From the NCBI RefSeq assembly GCF_001046635.1, contig NZ_KQ130454.1:255501-319500 (forward strand): a stretch of 64,000 nt of DNA. Reading direction: 5' to 3'. This DNA comes from Novosphingobium barchaimii LL02 (GTDB taxonomy: Bacteria; Pseudomonadota; Alphaproteobacteria; Sphingomonadales; Sphingomonadaceae). Both the position numbers and the translations under genes were made by a program. Of this stretch, positions 17,323 through 27,581 are shown piece after piece. Positions within the stretch are counted from its first letter, which is position 1. Every line of letters begins with the position of its first letter. The notes below the pieces were generated by a model, which had not been told where the DNA came from, searched no databases, and was given only the letters and a program-made list of their open reading frames with translations.

Positions 17323-18297
17323 ATGACCGAACTGGTGGCCGTCGACATCGGCGGCACCCACGCGCGCTTCGCGCTGGCCACCATTGGCGATGACGGCGCC
17401 ATCACCCTGGGCGAACCGGCCACGCTGCACACCAAGGACCACGGCAGCTTCCAGCTTGCCTGGCAGGCGTTCCGCGACATGAACGGCGGCACCCTGCCCG
17501 ACGCCGTCGCCATGTCGGTTGCCGGTCCGGTGGGCAACGAGGTCATCAAGTTCACCAACAACCCCTGGATCCTGCGCCCCGCCAAGATCCAGGAAATGCT
17601 TGGCCCCACGCGCCAGACCATCATCAACGACTTCGCCGCCGTGGCCCATGCCGTCGCCTGCGCGCAAGAGGATGATTTCCTGCACCTCAACGGCCCTGAA
17701 GGACCGCTGCCGACCACCGGAACGCTCAGCGTCCTCGGCCCCGGCACCGGCCTTGGCGTGGCGCACCTGTGGAAGGACGGGAAAGGCGGCTACCACGTTC
17801 AGGCCACAGAGGGCGGTCATATCGATTATGCCCCGCTCGACCTGATCGAGGACGCTATCCTTGCCCGCCTGCGCAGGCGCCATAACCGCGTTTCGGTGGA
17901 GCGCGTCGTCTCAGGCCCGGCGATCGTCGACATCTACGCCACTCTCGCGGCGATGGAGCAAAAGGCCATCGCCGAGAAGACCGACGTGGAAATCTGGACC
18001 GCCGCCGCCAGCGGCGAGGACAGCATGGCCGTCGCCGCGGTGGACCGGTTCTGCCTGGCCCTGGGCGCGGCGGCGGGTGACTATGCCCTGGCGCACGGCG
18101 CCGGCGGCGTCGTCATCGCCGGGGGCCTGGGATACCGTATCCGCGAAACCATCCAGTCGTCCGGCTTTGCCGAACGCTTCCGCGCCAAGGGACGCTTCTC
18201 CGGCCTGATGGCCACCCTGCCCGTCAAACTCATCACTCATCCGCAGCCCGGCCTGTTCGGCGCAGCGGCAGCCTTTGCAAGGGAACACCTGTCATGA
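17323..18297 (+). CDS. glk: Glucokinase
   Basis: The 324-residue ATP-dependent glucokinase of the bacterial GlcK type phosphorylates free glucose to glucose-6-phosphate. It has the phosphate-binding [10 protein letters not shown] at residues 8-17, the Asp-bearing substrate segment [23 protein letters not shown] and EGGHIDYAP. The ATG at 17323 has GGAGAGGA just upstream. It lies inside the Entner-Doudoroff operon and overlaps eda by 4 bp (ATGA). Confidence 0.95.
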   Translation: MTELVAVDIGGTHARFALATIGDDGAITLGEPATLHTKDHGSFQLAWQAFRDMNGGTLPDAVAMSVAGPVGNEVIKFTNNPWILRPAKIQEMLGPTRQTIINDFAAVAHAVACAQEDDFLHLNGPEGPLPTTGTLSVLGPGTGLGVAHLWKDGKGGYHVQATEGGHIDYAPLDLIEDAILARLRRRHNRVSVERVVSGPAIVDIYATLAAMEQKAIAEKTDVEIWTAAASGEDSMAVAAVDRFCLALGAAAGDYALAHGAGGVVIAGGLGYRIRETIQSSGFAERFRAKGRFSGLMATLPVKLITHPQPGLFGAAAAFAREHLS

Positions 18298-18935
18298 CCG
18301 CTATGCCCCCCCTTACACTTTCGGCTGCCGTCGAAAAGGTCATGCGCCTTGCGCCCGTCATCCCGGTGCTGGTGATCGAGGACATCGAACACGCCCTGCC
18401 GATCGCCGAGGCGCTCGTCGCTGGCGGCCTGCCCGCGCTGGAAGTGACGCTGCGCACCGAATGCGCGATCGAGGCGATCCGCATCATGAAGCAGGTTCCC
18501 GGCGCCATGGTAGGCGCGGGCACCGTGCTGACCCCGGACGACCTTTCCCGCTCGCTTGATGCGGGCGCGGAATTCATCGTCTCGCCCGGCCTTACCCCCA
18601 CGCTGGGCCAGGCCGCGCTTGACGCCGGTGTCCCCTTCCTGCCCGGCACCGCCAATGCCAGCGACGTGATGCTGGCGCTGGAAATGGGCTTCAACCGCCT
18701 GAAGTTCTTCCCGGCGATGGCGGCAGGCGGACCGCCCGCGCTCAAGGCGATCTCCGCCCCGCTGCTCGCCGCGAAGTTCTGCCCCACCGGCGGCGTCACC
18801 CCCGAGAACGCGGCCGAGTGGCTCGCCCTCGACGCAGTGCTCTGCGTCGGTGGCAGCTGGATGGTGCCCAAGGGCAAGCCGGACGCCGCCAAGATAGAGG
18901 CCGCCGCCCGCGTCGCTGCCGGGCTGGCTCGCTGA
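18294..18935 (+). CDS. eda: KDPG aldolase (2-dehydro-3-deoxyphosphogluconate aldolase)
   Basis: This 213-residue class I aldolase splits KDPG to pyruvate and glyceraldehyde-3-phosphate. The catalytic Glu is E50 in LEVTLRT and the Schiff-base Lys is K137 in RLKFFPA; the phosphate loop is near CPTGGV. It overlaps glk by 4 bp, and its TGA overlaps the ATG of the following PEP-carboxylase-like gene (TGATG). This makes a tight transcription unit edd-glk-eda-ppc-like. Confidence 0.97.
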   Translation: MTAMPPLTLSAAVEKVMRLAPVIPVLVIEDIEHALPIAEALVAGGLPALEVTLRTECAIEAIRIMKQVPGAMVGAGTVLTPDDLSRSLDAGAEFIVSPGLTPTLGQAALDAGVPFLPGTANASDVMLALEMGFNRLKFFPAMAAGGPPALKAISAPLLAAKFCPTGGVTPENAAEWLALDAVLCVGGSWMVPKGKPDAAKIEAAARVAAGLAR

Positions 18936-21742
18936 TGGGCGCGCCGGGCCAAGCGAACCTGCGCACTGTCGATCAACTCGACGCGCGCCTCAAGGAGCTG
19001 CACAAGCTCACCGCGCAGACGCCGCTTTTCAACCCCGTGTTCCAGCTTGGTCTGGAATTGTCGCGGGCGCTGGAAAACGGCGAGATGACCCTCGACCATA
19101 TCGAGGCGCTCGTCGCCGAGATGGACTGCGAGGGGCTGCGCGCGCGTGCCGCCCGGCTCGACCGCATTCTCGAAACCGTACCGATTGCCGATAACGACAA
19201 GCTGCTCGATGAAGCCGCCGCGAAGACCGCGCAGGACGACGATTTCAGCGCCTTCGCGGTGCGCTGGCAGCGCCCCGCCGCGCATGTCGTATTCACCGCG
19301 CACCCTACCTTCCTGCTGAACGCCGCGCAGACCGAGGCGGTCGCGCATTCCGCCTCGAACGGTGATTTCAGCGAGGCTTCCGTCTGCGTGGCCTCATCCG
19401 AGCGCGATACAATCACGCTCGACAGCGAGCACGACGCCGCGATGGCCGCCATCGCGCGCGGCCAGAAGGCCCGCGACCGCATCACCGGCCACCTGCTGGA
19501 CATCGCCGCCGCCCGCTGGCCCAAGCGCTGGAAGGGCCTCAACCCGATGCCGGTGCGCTTCGCCCACTGGGTCGGCTACGACATGGACGGCCGCACCGAT
19601 ATCTCGTGGTCGACCTCGATCCGCTACCGGCTTGAGGAAAAGGCGACACGCCTTGCCGGTTACGCCGCCGCGCTCGAAAAGGCCGCGCCGGAAGTGGCAG
19701 CACAGCTTTCCCGCGCTCACGCGCATACTGCCGAGGCCGCCAGCGCCTTCCGGCAGGACCTGACCGACCCGGAAGCGCTTTCCGCCGCCGCCAACGGCCT
19801 GACCGCCGCCCACCCCGACAAGATCGTCAGCCTTGAGCCGATCATCACCCGGCTGGAGGAAGACGCCCGCCACGCCGATCACGAACAGGCCCGCGCGCTC
19901 CTGGTCGCAGCCGCCGCCATGCGCAGCGACGGCCTTGGCATGGGCTGGATTCATTTCCGCGTGAACGCCTCGCAGCTGCAGAACGCGATCCGCCGCCGCA
20001 TCGACCCGGACGGCAAGCTCAGCCTTGCCAGCCAGGCCGCGCTGGTGCGGATGCGCGAACTGCTGGCCGAAGTGAAGCCGCTCACCTCGAATTTCGCCGC
20101 GCTGGCGATCGAGAACAGCACCGCCGTGCGCCAGTTTCTGGCCATGGCGCAGATCCTCGGCCACATCGACGCCGATTCGCCCATCCGCATGCTGGTGGCC
20201 GAATGCGAGGAACCCACCACCGTCCTTGCCGCGCTCTATTTCGCGCGCATGTTCGGGATCGACGACAAGGTCGATGTCTCGCCCTTGTTCGAGACCGAAA
20301 CCGCGCTGGAACACGGCGGCCGCTTCCTCGATGCGGTGCTGGCAGAGCCGGCCTACCGCGATTACGCCCGCAAGCGCGGCCGCGTGGCGATCCAGACCGG
20401 CTTCTCCGACGCTGGCCGCTTCGTGGGGCAGGTTCCCGCCGCGCTGGCGATCGAGCGTCTTCAGGGCCGTCTCGCCGAAGCGATGGCCGCCAACGGCCTG
20501 TCGGACGTGTGCGCGCTGATCTTCAACACCGGCGGCGAATCGATGGGCCGGGGCTGCCACCCCTCAAGCATCGACGACCGTTTCGACTGGCAGATGTCCC
20601 CCTGGGCGCGCCGCCGCTTCCTGCGCGCGTCGATCCGGCTGGAGCCGGAAGTCTCGTTTCAGGGCGGCGACGGCTACCTCTGGTTCGGCTCCGACGAACT
20701 GGCGCTCGCCACCCTCACCCGCATGACCGAGCGGCCCTTGTGGGACGCAGACGTAGGCGCGCCGACCGATCCGTTCTATCGCCGCACCGACCTAAGCCTC
20801 GATTTCTACCGGGCGATCCGCGGCATCCAGCACGAGCATCTGGAATCCAGCACCTATAGCCGCGCCATCACCGCGTTCGGGCTTGGCCTGCTGAACGACA
20901 CCGGCAGCCGCAAGGCGCGCCGTCAGTCGGACCTCGCCTCCGACCGGACGATGAGCCTGCGCCAGATCCGCGCAATCCCGCACAATGCGATCCTGCAGCA
21001 GCTGGGCTATCCAGTGAACGTGATCGCCGGCATTGGCACGGCAGCGGACGGCAACCGCGAGGAAATCGCAGGTCTTTTGCGGGACAGCGCACGCGGCCGG
21101 CAGATCGTGCGTCTGGCCCGCGCGGCCAATGCGCTCGCCTCGATCAAGACCGTCTCGGCTTATGGTGAGCTGTTCAACTCCGCCTACTGGGCCAGCCGGC
21201 CCTATCGCGGTGACGAGCAGCAGATTTCCGACGCCTGCCTCAAGCTGGCCGAATATCTGACCAAGGACGACCGCACCGGCGTCTACCGCCGCCTCGCGTC
21301 GCGCCTGCGGGTCGATGCGCTGAAGCTGCACCGCCTGCTGGACCTGATCCCCGACGAAGCCCCGCTCAAGGACCGCGAGCATACGCGCCGCAGCCTTGGT
21401 GTGCTGCATTCCTTGCGGATCGCGCTGTTCCAGCACATGTTCCTGCGCGCGGTCATGGTCCCGGCCTTCAGCCGCGCCAACGACATCAGCCGCGACGACG
21501 TGCTGGAGATGTTCTTCACCCTGCGCGTCGAGGACGGCCTGGCCCAGCTGCGCCGCGCCTTTCCCATCCACTTCCCCTCGATCAGCGATTTCGCGGTGGA
21601 AGCGCCCAGCGAATACCCCGATTCCAGCGCGACGGGGTATGCAGGCATCCACAAGGACTACATCGACCCGATCGCCCGCTCCCACGCGCTGTCCCTGCGG
21701 ATCACCACGGCGCTGGCGAACGAGTTCGGCGCCCACGGGTGA
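18935..21742 (+). CDS. PEP-carboxylase family protein with degenerate active-site motifs
   Basis: This 935-residue protein has PEP carboxylase length and fold-like stretches: FTAHPT with H123 near the N terminus, [33 protein letters not shown] and a C terminus [19 protein letters not shown]. However, the family's catalytic loops are altered. The usual GYSDSxKDAG reads [10 protein letters not shown] (about residue 488), the FHGRGG-(S/T)-xGRGG loop reads [16 protein letters not shown] (about 530-545) so the catalytic His and Arg are missing, and the GxDRDGNP loop reads GYDMDGRTD. Normal oxaloacetate synthesis is therefore doubtful. It starts on the stop of eda, so it is tied to the Entner-Doudoroff operon. 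Family membership is clear; function is open. Confidence 0.85.
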   Translation: MGAPGQANLRTVDQLDARLKELHKLTAQTPLFNPVFQLGLELSRALENGEMTLDHIEALVAEMDCEGLRARAARLDRILETVPIADNDKLLDEAAAKTAQDDDFSAFAVRWQRPAAHVVFTAHPTFLLNAAQTEAVAHSASNGDFSEASVCVASSERDTITLDSEHDAAMAAIARGQKARDRITGHLLDIAAARWPKRWKGLNPMPVRFAHWVGYDMDGRTDISWSTSIRYRLEEKATRLAGYAAALEKAAPEVAAQLSRAHAHTAEAASAFRQDLTDPEALSAAANGLTAAHPDKIVSLEPIITRLEEDARHADHEQARALLVAAAAMRSDGLGMGWIHFRVNASQLQNAIRRRIDPDGKLSLASQAALVRMRELLAEVKPLTSNFAALAIENSTAVRQFLAMAQILGHIDADSPIRMLVAECEEPTTVLAALYFARMFGIDDKVDVSPLFETETALEHGGRFLDAVLAEPAYRDYARKRGRVAIQTGFSDAGRFVGQVPAALAIERLQGRLAEAMAANGLSDVCALIFNTGGESMGRGCHPSSIDDRFDWQMSPWARRRFLRASIRLEPEVSFQGGDGYLWFGSDELALATLTRMTERPLWDADVGAPTDPFYRRTDLSLDFYRAIRGIQHEHLESSTYSRAITAFGLGLLNDTGSRKARRQSDLASDRTMSLRQIRAIPHNAILQQLGYPVNVIAGIGTAADGNREEIAGLLRDSARGRQIVRLARAANALASIKTVSAYGELFNSAYWASRPYRGDEQQISDACLKLAEYLTKDDRTGVYRRLASRLRVDALKLHRLLDLIPDEAPLKDREHTRRSLGVLHSLRIALFQHMFLRAVMVPAFSRANDISRDDVLEMFFTLRVEDGLAQLRRAFPIHFPSISDFAVEAPSEYPDSSATGYAGIHKDYIDPIARSHALSLRITTALANEFGAHG

Positions 21743-21750
21743 CGCCCATT

Positions 21751-21777
21751 TCCTCCCCGAGTTTGTCTCGGGGAGGA
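21751..21777. repeat. Short GC-rich hairpin after the PEP-carboxylase-like gene
   Basis: TCCTCCCCGAG (21751-21761) and CTCGGGGAGGA (21767-21777) form a perfect 11-bp stem around TTTGT. It lies between two convergent genes and has the same core as the palindrome at 5041-5066. A terminator role is likely, though there is no T tract. Confidence 0.65.
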
Positions 21778-21781
21778 TCGC

Positions 21782-22831
21782 TCATCTCCGGCACATCGCC
21801 AGTTCTTCCCGCAAGGTTTCAACCAGCTGCGCCGCCGGCATAGGCCGCGCCAGCGGAGCGCCCTGCCCGGCCCACTGCGCCCCGAAACCATGCTCCCCTC
21901 GCGCCTTGGCGGCGGCGTTGAGTGCTTTTCCGGCGTCATAGGCAATCGGATAGTCCGGCACCGGCACATCGCCAGCCAAGGCGGTGAAGCGGTTCGCCAG
22001 CGCACGGGCCGGCCTCCCCGAAATCAGCGGCGTCAGCACGGTGCGATAGGCCCCCGGCCCCGCCAGCGCCGCGCGATAGGCCTCGTCCGCCGCCGATTCG
22101 GGGCAGCCGACAAAGGCCGTTCCCATCTGCGCCGCCACCGCGCCGAGATCGAGCGCGGCGGCAATTCCCGCCCCGTCCATGATCCCGCCCGCCGCGACCA
22201 CCGGCAGCGAACCTTCGCGCACCACAAGCCGCGTCAGTGCCATCGTGCCAAGCTGCGCGTCAGGCGCGGCAGGATCGAACATGCCCCGGTGCCCGCCCGC
22301 CTCGATGCCTTGTGCCACCACCACGTCGATGCCCGCCGCTGCGGCGGCCCGCGCCTCGTCGAGGCTCGTCACGCTCGCCAGCAGCAGCGCGCCGCGCCCG
22401 CGCAGCGCCGCAATCGCCTCCTCCGACGGCAGGCCGAAATGGAAGCTCACGACGGGCGGCGCCTGCTCCACCAGCAGCGCGAGCATGTCCGCATCGTCGG
22501 CAAAGCTGCGGTAGATCGTGCGCAGCGCCTTTGGCGGCTCGGCGCCGAATTCGACGAACAGCGAACGCAGCCACTGCGTCCACGCCGTCTCACGCGCGGG
22601 ATCGGCAACGGGCGTTGAATGGACGAACACGTTGACGTTGAACGGCCGGTCTGTCCGCGCCCGAACCTCGGCGATCATCGCCCGCGCCCCGGCGGCATCG
22701 GTGGCGCCCACCGCGATCGAGCCCAGCGCACCTGCATCCGATACCTGCGCCGCCATTTCGGGCGTGCTCGTGCCCGCCATCGGTGCCTGAATCAGGGGAA
22801 TACTCAGGCCGAGCCGCTCAAGGAAATTCAT
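21782..22831 (-). CDS. Nitronate monooxygenase family protein
   Basis: This 349-residue FMN-binding TIM barrel has family motifs IQAPMAGTSTPE, VFVHSTPVA, VVAQGIEAGGHRG (flavin/active-site loop), VVAAGGIMDG and AAQMGTAFVGCPES. Such enzymes oxidise alkyl nitronates, including the toxin propionate-3-nitronate, to carbonyl compounds and nitrite. The ATG at 22831 follows GAGAGGG. It lies downstream of a beta-hydroxyacid dehydrogenase-like gene on the same strand with a 66-bp gap; no shared pathway is evident. Confidence 0.88.
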   Translation of the reverse strand: MNFLERLGLSIPLIQAPMAGTSTPEMAAQVSDAGALGSIAVGATDAAGARAMIAEVRARTDRPFNVNVFVHSTPVADPARETAWTQWLRSLFVEFGAEPPKALRTIYRSFADDADMLALLVEQAPPVVSFHFGLPSEEAIAALRGRGALLLASVTSLDEARAAAAAGIDVVVAQGIEAGGHRGMFDPAAPDAQLGTMALTRLVVREGSLPVVAAGGIMDGAGIAAALDLGAVAAQMGTAFVGCPESAADEAYRAALAGPGAYRTVLTPLISGRPARALANRFTALAGDVPVPDYPIAYDAGKALNAAAKARGEHGFGAQWAGQGAPLARPMPAAQLVETLREELAMCRR

Positions 22832-22897
22832 CGCACCCTCTCGTTCGCTATGGCGTCCGGGTGCGGATATAGGTACTCCCCGGCAGGCGACCAAGAA

Positions 22898-23707
22898 TCA
22901 GTTCGCCGCGCCGGTTGCTCGCAGCAGGAACGATTTCGCTGCATGTTCAAGCATCGCGGTGTCGGGCGAGCCTGGCAGGATCGCCGCCAGCAGATCGGTG
23001 TCCTTGAGCAGCATCTTCGCTCCATGTTCGAAGGCGCGCGGCTGGGCAATGCGCGCATAGACCTCAAAGCCGAAGCTGCGGCCCGAACTGGCCTTGACCA
23101 GAGCCGCCAGCGCCTCCCGGTCCACTCCCAGCGCCTCGCCCGCCTGCAAGGCCGCCTGCGCCAGCCCCATGTTCGCGGCCATCAGCGCATTGTTGACGAT
23201 CTTGGCCTTCTGTCCTGCGCCCGCCGGGCCAAGCAGGACGATCAGCGCGGCGAAACTTTCGAACACGGGGCGGGCCTGTTCGAAAGCCGCGCGCGAACCG
23301 CCGCACATCACCGTCATAGTCCCCGCTTCTGCGCCGGGCGCGCCGCCGCTGACCGGGGCATCGACCATTGCGATACCTCGGCGCGAGCACAGTCCCTCCA
23401 CCGCATCGGCAGTCTGCGGCAGAACCGTGGAATGGAGCGCAAGCAGGCTGCCCGGCTTCATCGCGGGGACCAACCGGCCGCAGATATCCAGCACGTCCGT
23501 ATCGTTGACCACGCAGAGCCCCACATGATCGCAGGCGGCGCCCAGTTCCTCCACGCTACCGGCAACCGCGGCGCCTTTCTGCGCGAACTCGGCCGCCGCG
23601 TCGGGCCGCCGCGCCCAGACGGTCAGCGGGAACCGCGCCAGCATCCGGTACGCCATCGGCGCGCCCTGACTGCCGATGCCGATAAAGCCTGTGCGGATGC
23701 CGGTCAT
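22898..23707 (-). CDS. NAD(P)-dependent beta-hydroxyacid dehydrogenase family protein
   Basis: The 269-residue protein starts with a Rossmann nucleotide site, GFIGIGSQGAPMAYRM. The substrate signature is VDAPVSGGAPGAEAGT and the catalytic Lys is in KIVNNALMAANMGLAQ. These place it among 3-hydroxyisobutyrate / tartronate semialdehyde / 2-hydroxy-3-oxopropionate reductases. The exact substrate is not evident. The ATG at 23707 has AGGAGAG six bases upstream. It is divergent from the AST operon with a 219-bp gap. Confidence 0.88.
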   Translation of the reverse strand: MTGIRTGFIGIGSQGAPMAYRMLARFPLTVWARRPDAAAEFAQKGAAVAGSVEELGAACDHVGLCVVNDTDVLDICGRLVPAMKPGSLLALHSTVLPQTADAVEGLCSRRGIAMVDAPVSGGAPGAEAGTMTVMCGGSRAAFEQARPVFESFAALIVLLGPAGAGQKAKIVNNALMAANMGLAQAALQAGEALGVDREALAALVKASSGRSFGFEVYARIAQPRAFEHGAKMLLKDTDLLAAILPGSPDTAMLEHAAKSFLLRATGAAN

Positions 23708-23926
23708 ACGCGTCTCTCCTCGCCCCCGTTTTGCCGAGCAAAGCGTGCGCGGAAGCAACTGTCCAGTAACCCGCCTTCCACCATCGCCCTGGCGGCTCGC
23801 GGGGAAAAAATCCGCCATTTTCCGCAGGATTCTGGCGGGTTTGCGCGTTCCCATCACTACGATGGACTTCGGCCCGCTGCTTTCCTATGTTTCGCTTACA
23901 CGCAATAATTTTACAACGAGGATGGC

Positions 23927-24958
23927 ATGGCACCTGCCTCGCGCACCGCCGCGCAAGACCTGAAAACGCTCCGCGACCTGCTCGCACCCATCGTCGGCGA
24001 AGAACGCGCCGTATGGGTGCTGGACACGCTGGAAATCGACCCTGCCCTCGGCGGCGGCAAGGACCGCGCAAGCCGCGCGCAAGTCGCGATGGCGCTCAAC
24101 GCCGCGCTGTTCCTCGACCTGCTGGACCGGGTGCCGACCGCAGCGCGCTACGTCAGTGAAATGCGCGAAAAGGGCGAGGCCATCGTCTTCGACCACGGCG
24201 CCCTGCGCACCATCGCTGGAGAGACCGGCGCGCTGCCTTCGGGCCACGAGGCATTCCTGCGCTTCCTCGCGCCTTTGGGCTACGAAGTGCGCGGCCTCTA
24301 TCCGCTGCCCGCGCTGACGATGACCGGCCGCGCCTTCGTGCAGACCGACCTGCCGGAAACGGTGCCGCAGTTCTTCGTTTCCGAACTGCACATCGACCAG
24401 CTGGCCCCGCCCGCGCAGGACGCCGCCGCAAGGATCTTCGGCGCTTCGAGCGACCCGCTCGGCGAAGCGGAATGGCTCGCGCTCAATGCGATCGGACGGC
24501 ACAGCGACTGCACCATCGCAGACGGCATCACGATCCTGAAGGGCGCGCTCGCCGCTTTCGCCCGCCAGCATCCGGCCCCGGCGCTGGAGGATTACCAGAC
24601 CCTGCTCGAACACAGCAAGGAAGGCGCCTGGATCGCTACGGAAGGCAATGCTTTCAATCACGCAACCACCCGCGTCGCCGACGTGCAGGCCCATTCCGAG
24701 GAGCTGAAAGCCGCCGGCTACCCCCTCAAGCCCGCCGTCGAAATCTCCCGCAACGGCCGCGTGCGCCAGACCGCGATCCTGGCGGACAAGGTGGCCCGGC
24801 CCTTCCGCCTGGCTGATGGCGGCGAAACGTCGCAAGACGTGCCCGGCTCGTTCTACGAATTCATCACCCGCGATATCGACCCGGAAACCGGCAAGCTCGA
24901 CCTCACCTTCGACAGCGGCAACGCCACCGGCATCTTCGCCGTGACCAGAGGCGCATGA
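23927..24958 (+). CDS. DUF1338 (2-oxoadipate dioxygenase/decarboxylase, HglS-like) family protein
   Basis: This 343-residue protein has DUF1338 landmarks: FDHGALRTIAGETGALPSG, PLGYEVRGLYPLPALTMTGR and PQFFVSELHIDQL, the last two with likely metal His/Glu residues. The characterised HglS/YdcJ branch is an Fe(II) VOC-type enzyme converting 2-oxoadipate to D-2-hydroxyglutarate in lysine breakdown. Here the gene is the first of an arginine succinyltransferase operon and overlaps astD by 4 bp, so its substrate may be a 2-oxo acid of arginine or ornithine breakdown (inference). GAGG lies five bases before the ATG. Confidence 0.85.
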   Translation: MAPASRTAAQDLKTLRDLLAPIVGEERAVWVLDTLEIDPALGGGKDRASRAQVAMALNAALFLDLLDRVPTAARYVSEMREKGEAIVFDHGALRTIAGETGALPSGHEAFLRFLAPLGYEVRGLYPLPALTMTGRAFVQTDLPETVPQFFVSELHIDQLAPPAQDAAARIFGASSDPLGEAEWLALNAIGRHSDCTIADGITILKGALAAFARQHPAPALEDYQTLLEHSKEGAWIATEGNAFNHATTRVADVQAHSEELKAAGYPLKPAVEISRNGRVRQTAILADKVARPFRLADGGETSQDVPGSFYEFITRDIDPETGKLDLTFDSGNATGIFAVTRGA

Positions 24959-26379
24959 CCATGCTGCAATCCTTCGATCCCGCTACCGGCGAAACCGTGT
25001 GGGAAGGCGAGATCGCCGGACCGCAAGCCGTCTCCGCCGCCCTCCTTCGTGCCCGCAAGGCCTTCCCCGCCTGGGCCGCCCTGCCGGTTGCCGAGCGCGT
25101 TGCCGCGGCGCAGCGCTACAAGGCCGCGCTGGAGGCCCGCAAGGACGCCATCGCACAAATCATCGCGCGCGAAACCGGCAAGCCTATGTGGGAAACCCGG
25201 ACCGAAGTCGCCTCGATGATCGGCAAGGTCGGCCTGTCGATCACCGCGCAGGCGGAGCGTGCCGGTGACAGGCAAAGCGCCATGCCCTTCGGTCAGGCCG
25301 TCCTGCGCCATCGTCCGCACGGCGTGATGGCGGTGCTGGGTCCGTTCAACTTCCCCGGCCATCTTCCCAACGGGCATATCGTCCCCGCCCTGATCGCGGG
25401 CAACACGGTGGTGTTCAAACCTTCCGAGATGACCCCCGCCACCGGCGCGGCAATGGCCGAGTGCTGGGCGGAGGCACTGGCAGATCACCGCCATGTCTTT
25501 CAGTGCATACAGGGCGCGCGTGAAACGGGCGAAGCGCTGGTCGCCGGACATATCGACGGGCTGCTGTTCACCGGCTCGGCAGGGGCAGGCGCGCACTTCC
25601 GGCGCATCTTCGCTGACCGGCCAGACGTGATCCTCGCTCTCGAACTGGGCGGCAACAACCCGCTGATCGCATGGGACTCTGCGGACGTGGACGAGGCCGC
25701 TTCGGTCGTCGTCCAGTCGGGCTTCATCACCACCGGCCAGCGCTGTTCCTGCGCCCGGCGGCTGATCGTGCCCGACAATGCCTTCGGCGCCGCGCTGGTG
25801 GACGCCGTGGCCGGGCTCGCTGATCGCATCGTGATCGGCGCATGGAACGAAACGCCGGAACCATGGATCGGCCCGCTGATATCGGACGCCGCAGCGCAGG
25901 CCGCCAAGGCCCGGTTTGCCGAACTGGTTGAGCGCGGCGCCAAGGTGATCCGTCCCCTGAACGGCGTGGAAGGCCGTTCAGGCGCCTTCGTGACCCCGGC
26001 CATACTGGACGTCACCGGCATTTTCGTCCCTGACGAGGAAATCTTCGCGCCGGTCCTGCAGATCAGCCGCGTGCCGGACTTCGATGCCGCGATCGAGGCC
26101 GCCAACAACACCCGCTTCGGCCTTTCCGCCGGCCTCATCAGCGCCGACGATGCGCTATGGCAGCGCGTCCTCGTCGAGGGCCGCGCCGGGGTGGTCAACC
26201 GCAACCGCCCTACCACGGGCGCCGCTGGTTCGATGCCCTTCGGCGGCCTCGGCGAAAGTGGCAACCACCGTCCCAGCGCCTACTACGCCGCCGATTACTG
26301 CGCCTATCCCGTCGCCAGTTTCGAGGCGACGGATGCCAGTGGCAACAGCGGCGCCCTCGCCGGCAAGCTGCGGGCATGA
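24955..26379 (+). CDS. astD: Succinylglutamate-semialdehyde dehydrogenase
   Basis: This 474-residue aldehyde dehydrogenase oxidises N-succinylglutamate semialdehyde to N-succinylglutamate with NAD+, step 4 of the AST arginine pathway. Motifs: GPFNFPGHLPNGHIVPAL (typical of AstD), FTGSAGAGAHF for cofactor, catalytic Glu in LELGGNN and catalytic Cys in TTGQRCSCARR. It overlaps its neighbours by 4 bp on each side (ATGA), so it is translationally coupled to the DUF1338 gene before it and the M20 hydrolase after it. Confidence 0.95.
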   Translation: MTMLQSFDPATGETVWEGEIAGPQAVSAALLRARKAFPAWAALPVAERVAAAQRYKAALEARKDAIAQIIARETGKPMWETRTEVASMIGKVGLSITAQAERAGDRQSAMPFGQAVLRHRPHGVMAVLGPFNFPGHLPNGHIVPALIAGNTVVFKPSEMTPATGAAMAECWAEALADHRHVFQCIQGARETGEALVAGHIDGLLFTGSAGAGAHFRRIFADRPDVILALELGGNNPLIAWDSADVDEAASVVVQSGFITTGQRCSCARRLIVPDNAFGAALVDAVAGLADRIVIGAWNETPEPWIGPLISDAAAQAAKARFAELVERGAKVIRPLNGVEGRSGAFVTPAILDVTGIFVPDEEIFAPVLQISRVPDFDAAIEAANNTRFGLSAGLISADDALWQRVLVEGRAGVVNRNRPTTGAAGSMPFGGLGESGNHRPSAYYAADYCAYPVASFEATDASGNSGALAGKLRA

Positions 26380-27581
26380 GCCTCACCGTCGAAGAACAGG
26401 GCCTCATCGCGCCGGTAGAGCGGGCGCCCATCCTCGCGCGCACGCTGGAATGGGCGTCGATCAACAGCGGCACCGGCAATCTGGAAGGCCTCGCGGCGAT
26501 GGCCGGATATCTTGCCGACGCCTTCGCACAGCTTCCGGGCGAAGTGCGACTGGTCGATGCCGCCCCGGTCGAAAAGGTCGACGGCAGGGGCCAGCTTCAC
26601 GAAGTCGGCCACGGCCGCCACCTTGTCCTCTCGGTCCGCCCCGCCGCAGAACGCCGGGTGATCCTGACCGGCCACATGGACACCGTGTATTCGCGCGAAC
26701 ACCCCTTCCAGACCTGCGCCTGGCTGGACGGGGACACTCTGAACGGCCCCGGCACCGCCGACATGAAGGGCGGGCTCTCGCTGATGCTGGCGGGGCTGGC
26801 CGCCTACGAACAGGACGCGCCCACGCTCGGCTACGATGTCCTCATCAACAGCGACGAGGAAACCGGCTCGCTCTCCTCCGCCGCGCTGATCGCACAGATG
26901 GCGCAGGGCAAGCTGGCGGCGCTGACGTACGAACCCGCCCTGCCCGATGGCTCCATGGCCCGCGCCCGGCCCGGATCGGGCAATTATTCCGCTGTCGTCA
27001 AAGGCCGCTCCGCCCACGCCGGGCGTAACCCGCAGGACGGGCGCAACGCTCTTGTCGCCGCCAGTGACCTTGCCATGCGCCTCGCCGCCGGAGTTCGCGA
27101 GGGGCTGTCCATCAACCCCGCACGGATCGAGGGCGGCGCCCCCAACAATACCGTGCCCGACCTCGCGATCCTGCACTTCAACCTGCGCCCCCGCACGCCC
27201 GCCCTTGCCGAAATCGCCGGCGCCCTGATCGACGAGGCGGTGGCCGCAGTCAGCGCCGCGCATGAGGTGCAGATCCACCTCCACGGCCACGTCTCCCGCC
27301 CGCCCAAGCCGATCACGCCGCGCACCGAGGCGTTGTTCGGCCTCGTCAGCCAAGCCGCCACCGACCTTGGCCAGCCGATGCGCTGGCAGGACACCGGCGG
27401 CGTGTGCGACGGCAACAACATCGCCGCCTGCGGTGTGCCCGTGCTCGACACGATGGGCGCGCTGGGCGGCTCCATCCATTCCGCGCAGGAGTTCATGATC
27501 GCCAGTTCGCTCGACGCCCGCGCCCGCCTCACGGCATTGGTGATGCACCGCCTCGACCGTTACGGAGTGCCGCCCGCATGA
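26376..27581 (+). CDS. M20-family metallohydrolase in the AST operon
   Basis: The 401-residue dizinc hydrolase has the M20 ligands in order: H and D in GHMDTVY, D in GTADMKGG, the Glu pair in SDEETGS, and the distal His in GSIHSAQEF. A dimerisation domain (SGNYSAVVKGRSAHAGRNPQ) lies in the middle. M20 enzymes remove acyl groups or split peptides (ArgE, DapE, carboxypeptidase G2). Since astE is missing here and this gene sits between astD and astA with 4-bp overlaps, it may be the succinylglutamate desuccinylase of this operon (inference). A general amidohydrolase role is the alternative. Confidence 0.88.
   Translation: MSLTVEEQGLIAPVERAPILARTLEWASINSGTGNLEGLAAMAGYLADAFAQLPGEVRLVDAAPVEKVDGRGQLHEVGHGRHLVLSVRPAAERRVILTGHMDTVYSREHPFQTCAWLDGDTLNGPGTADMKGGLSLMLAGLAAYEQDAPTLGYDVLINSDEETGSLSSAALIAQMAQGKLAALTYEPALPDGSMARARPGSGNYSAVVKGRSAHAGRNPQDGRNALVAASDLAMRLAAGVREGLSINPARIEGGAPNNTVPDLAILHFNLRPRTPALAEIAGALIDEAVAAVSAAHEVQIHLHGHVSRPPKPITPRTEALFGLVSQAATDLGQPMRWQDTGGVCDGNNIAACGVPVLDTMGALGGSIHSAQEFMIASSLDARARLTALVMHRLDRYGVPPA

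Noticed and set aside
18818-18934. Upstream extension of the PEP-carboxylase-like gene into eda
   Set aside because: The 39 extra residues are Arg-rich out-of-frame translation of eda; the ATG at 18935 on the eda stop is the natural start.
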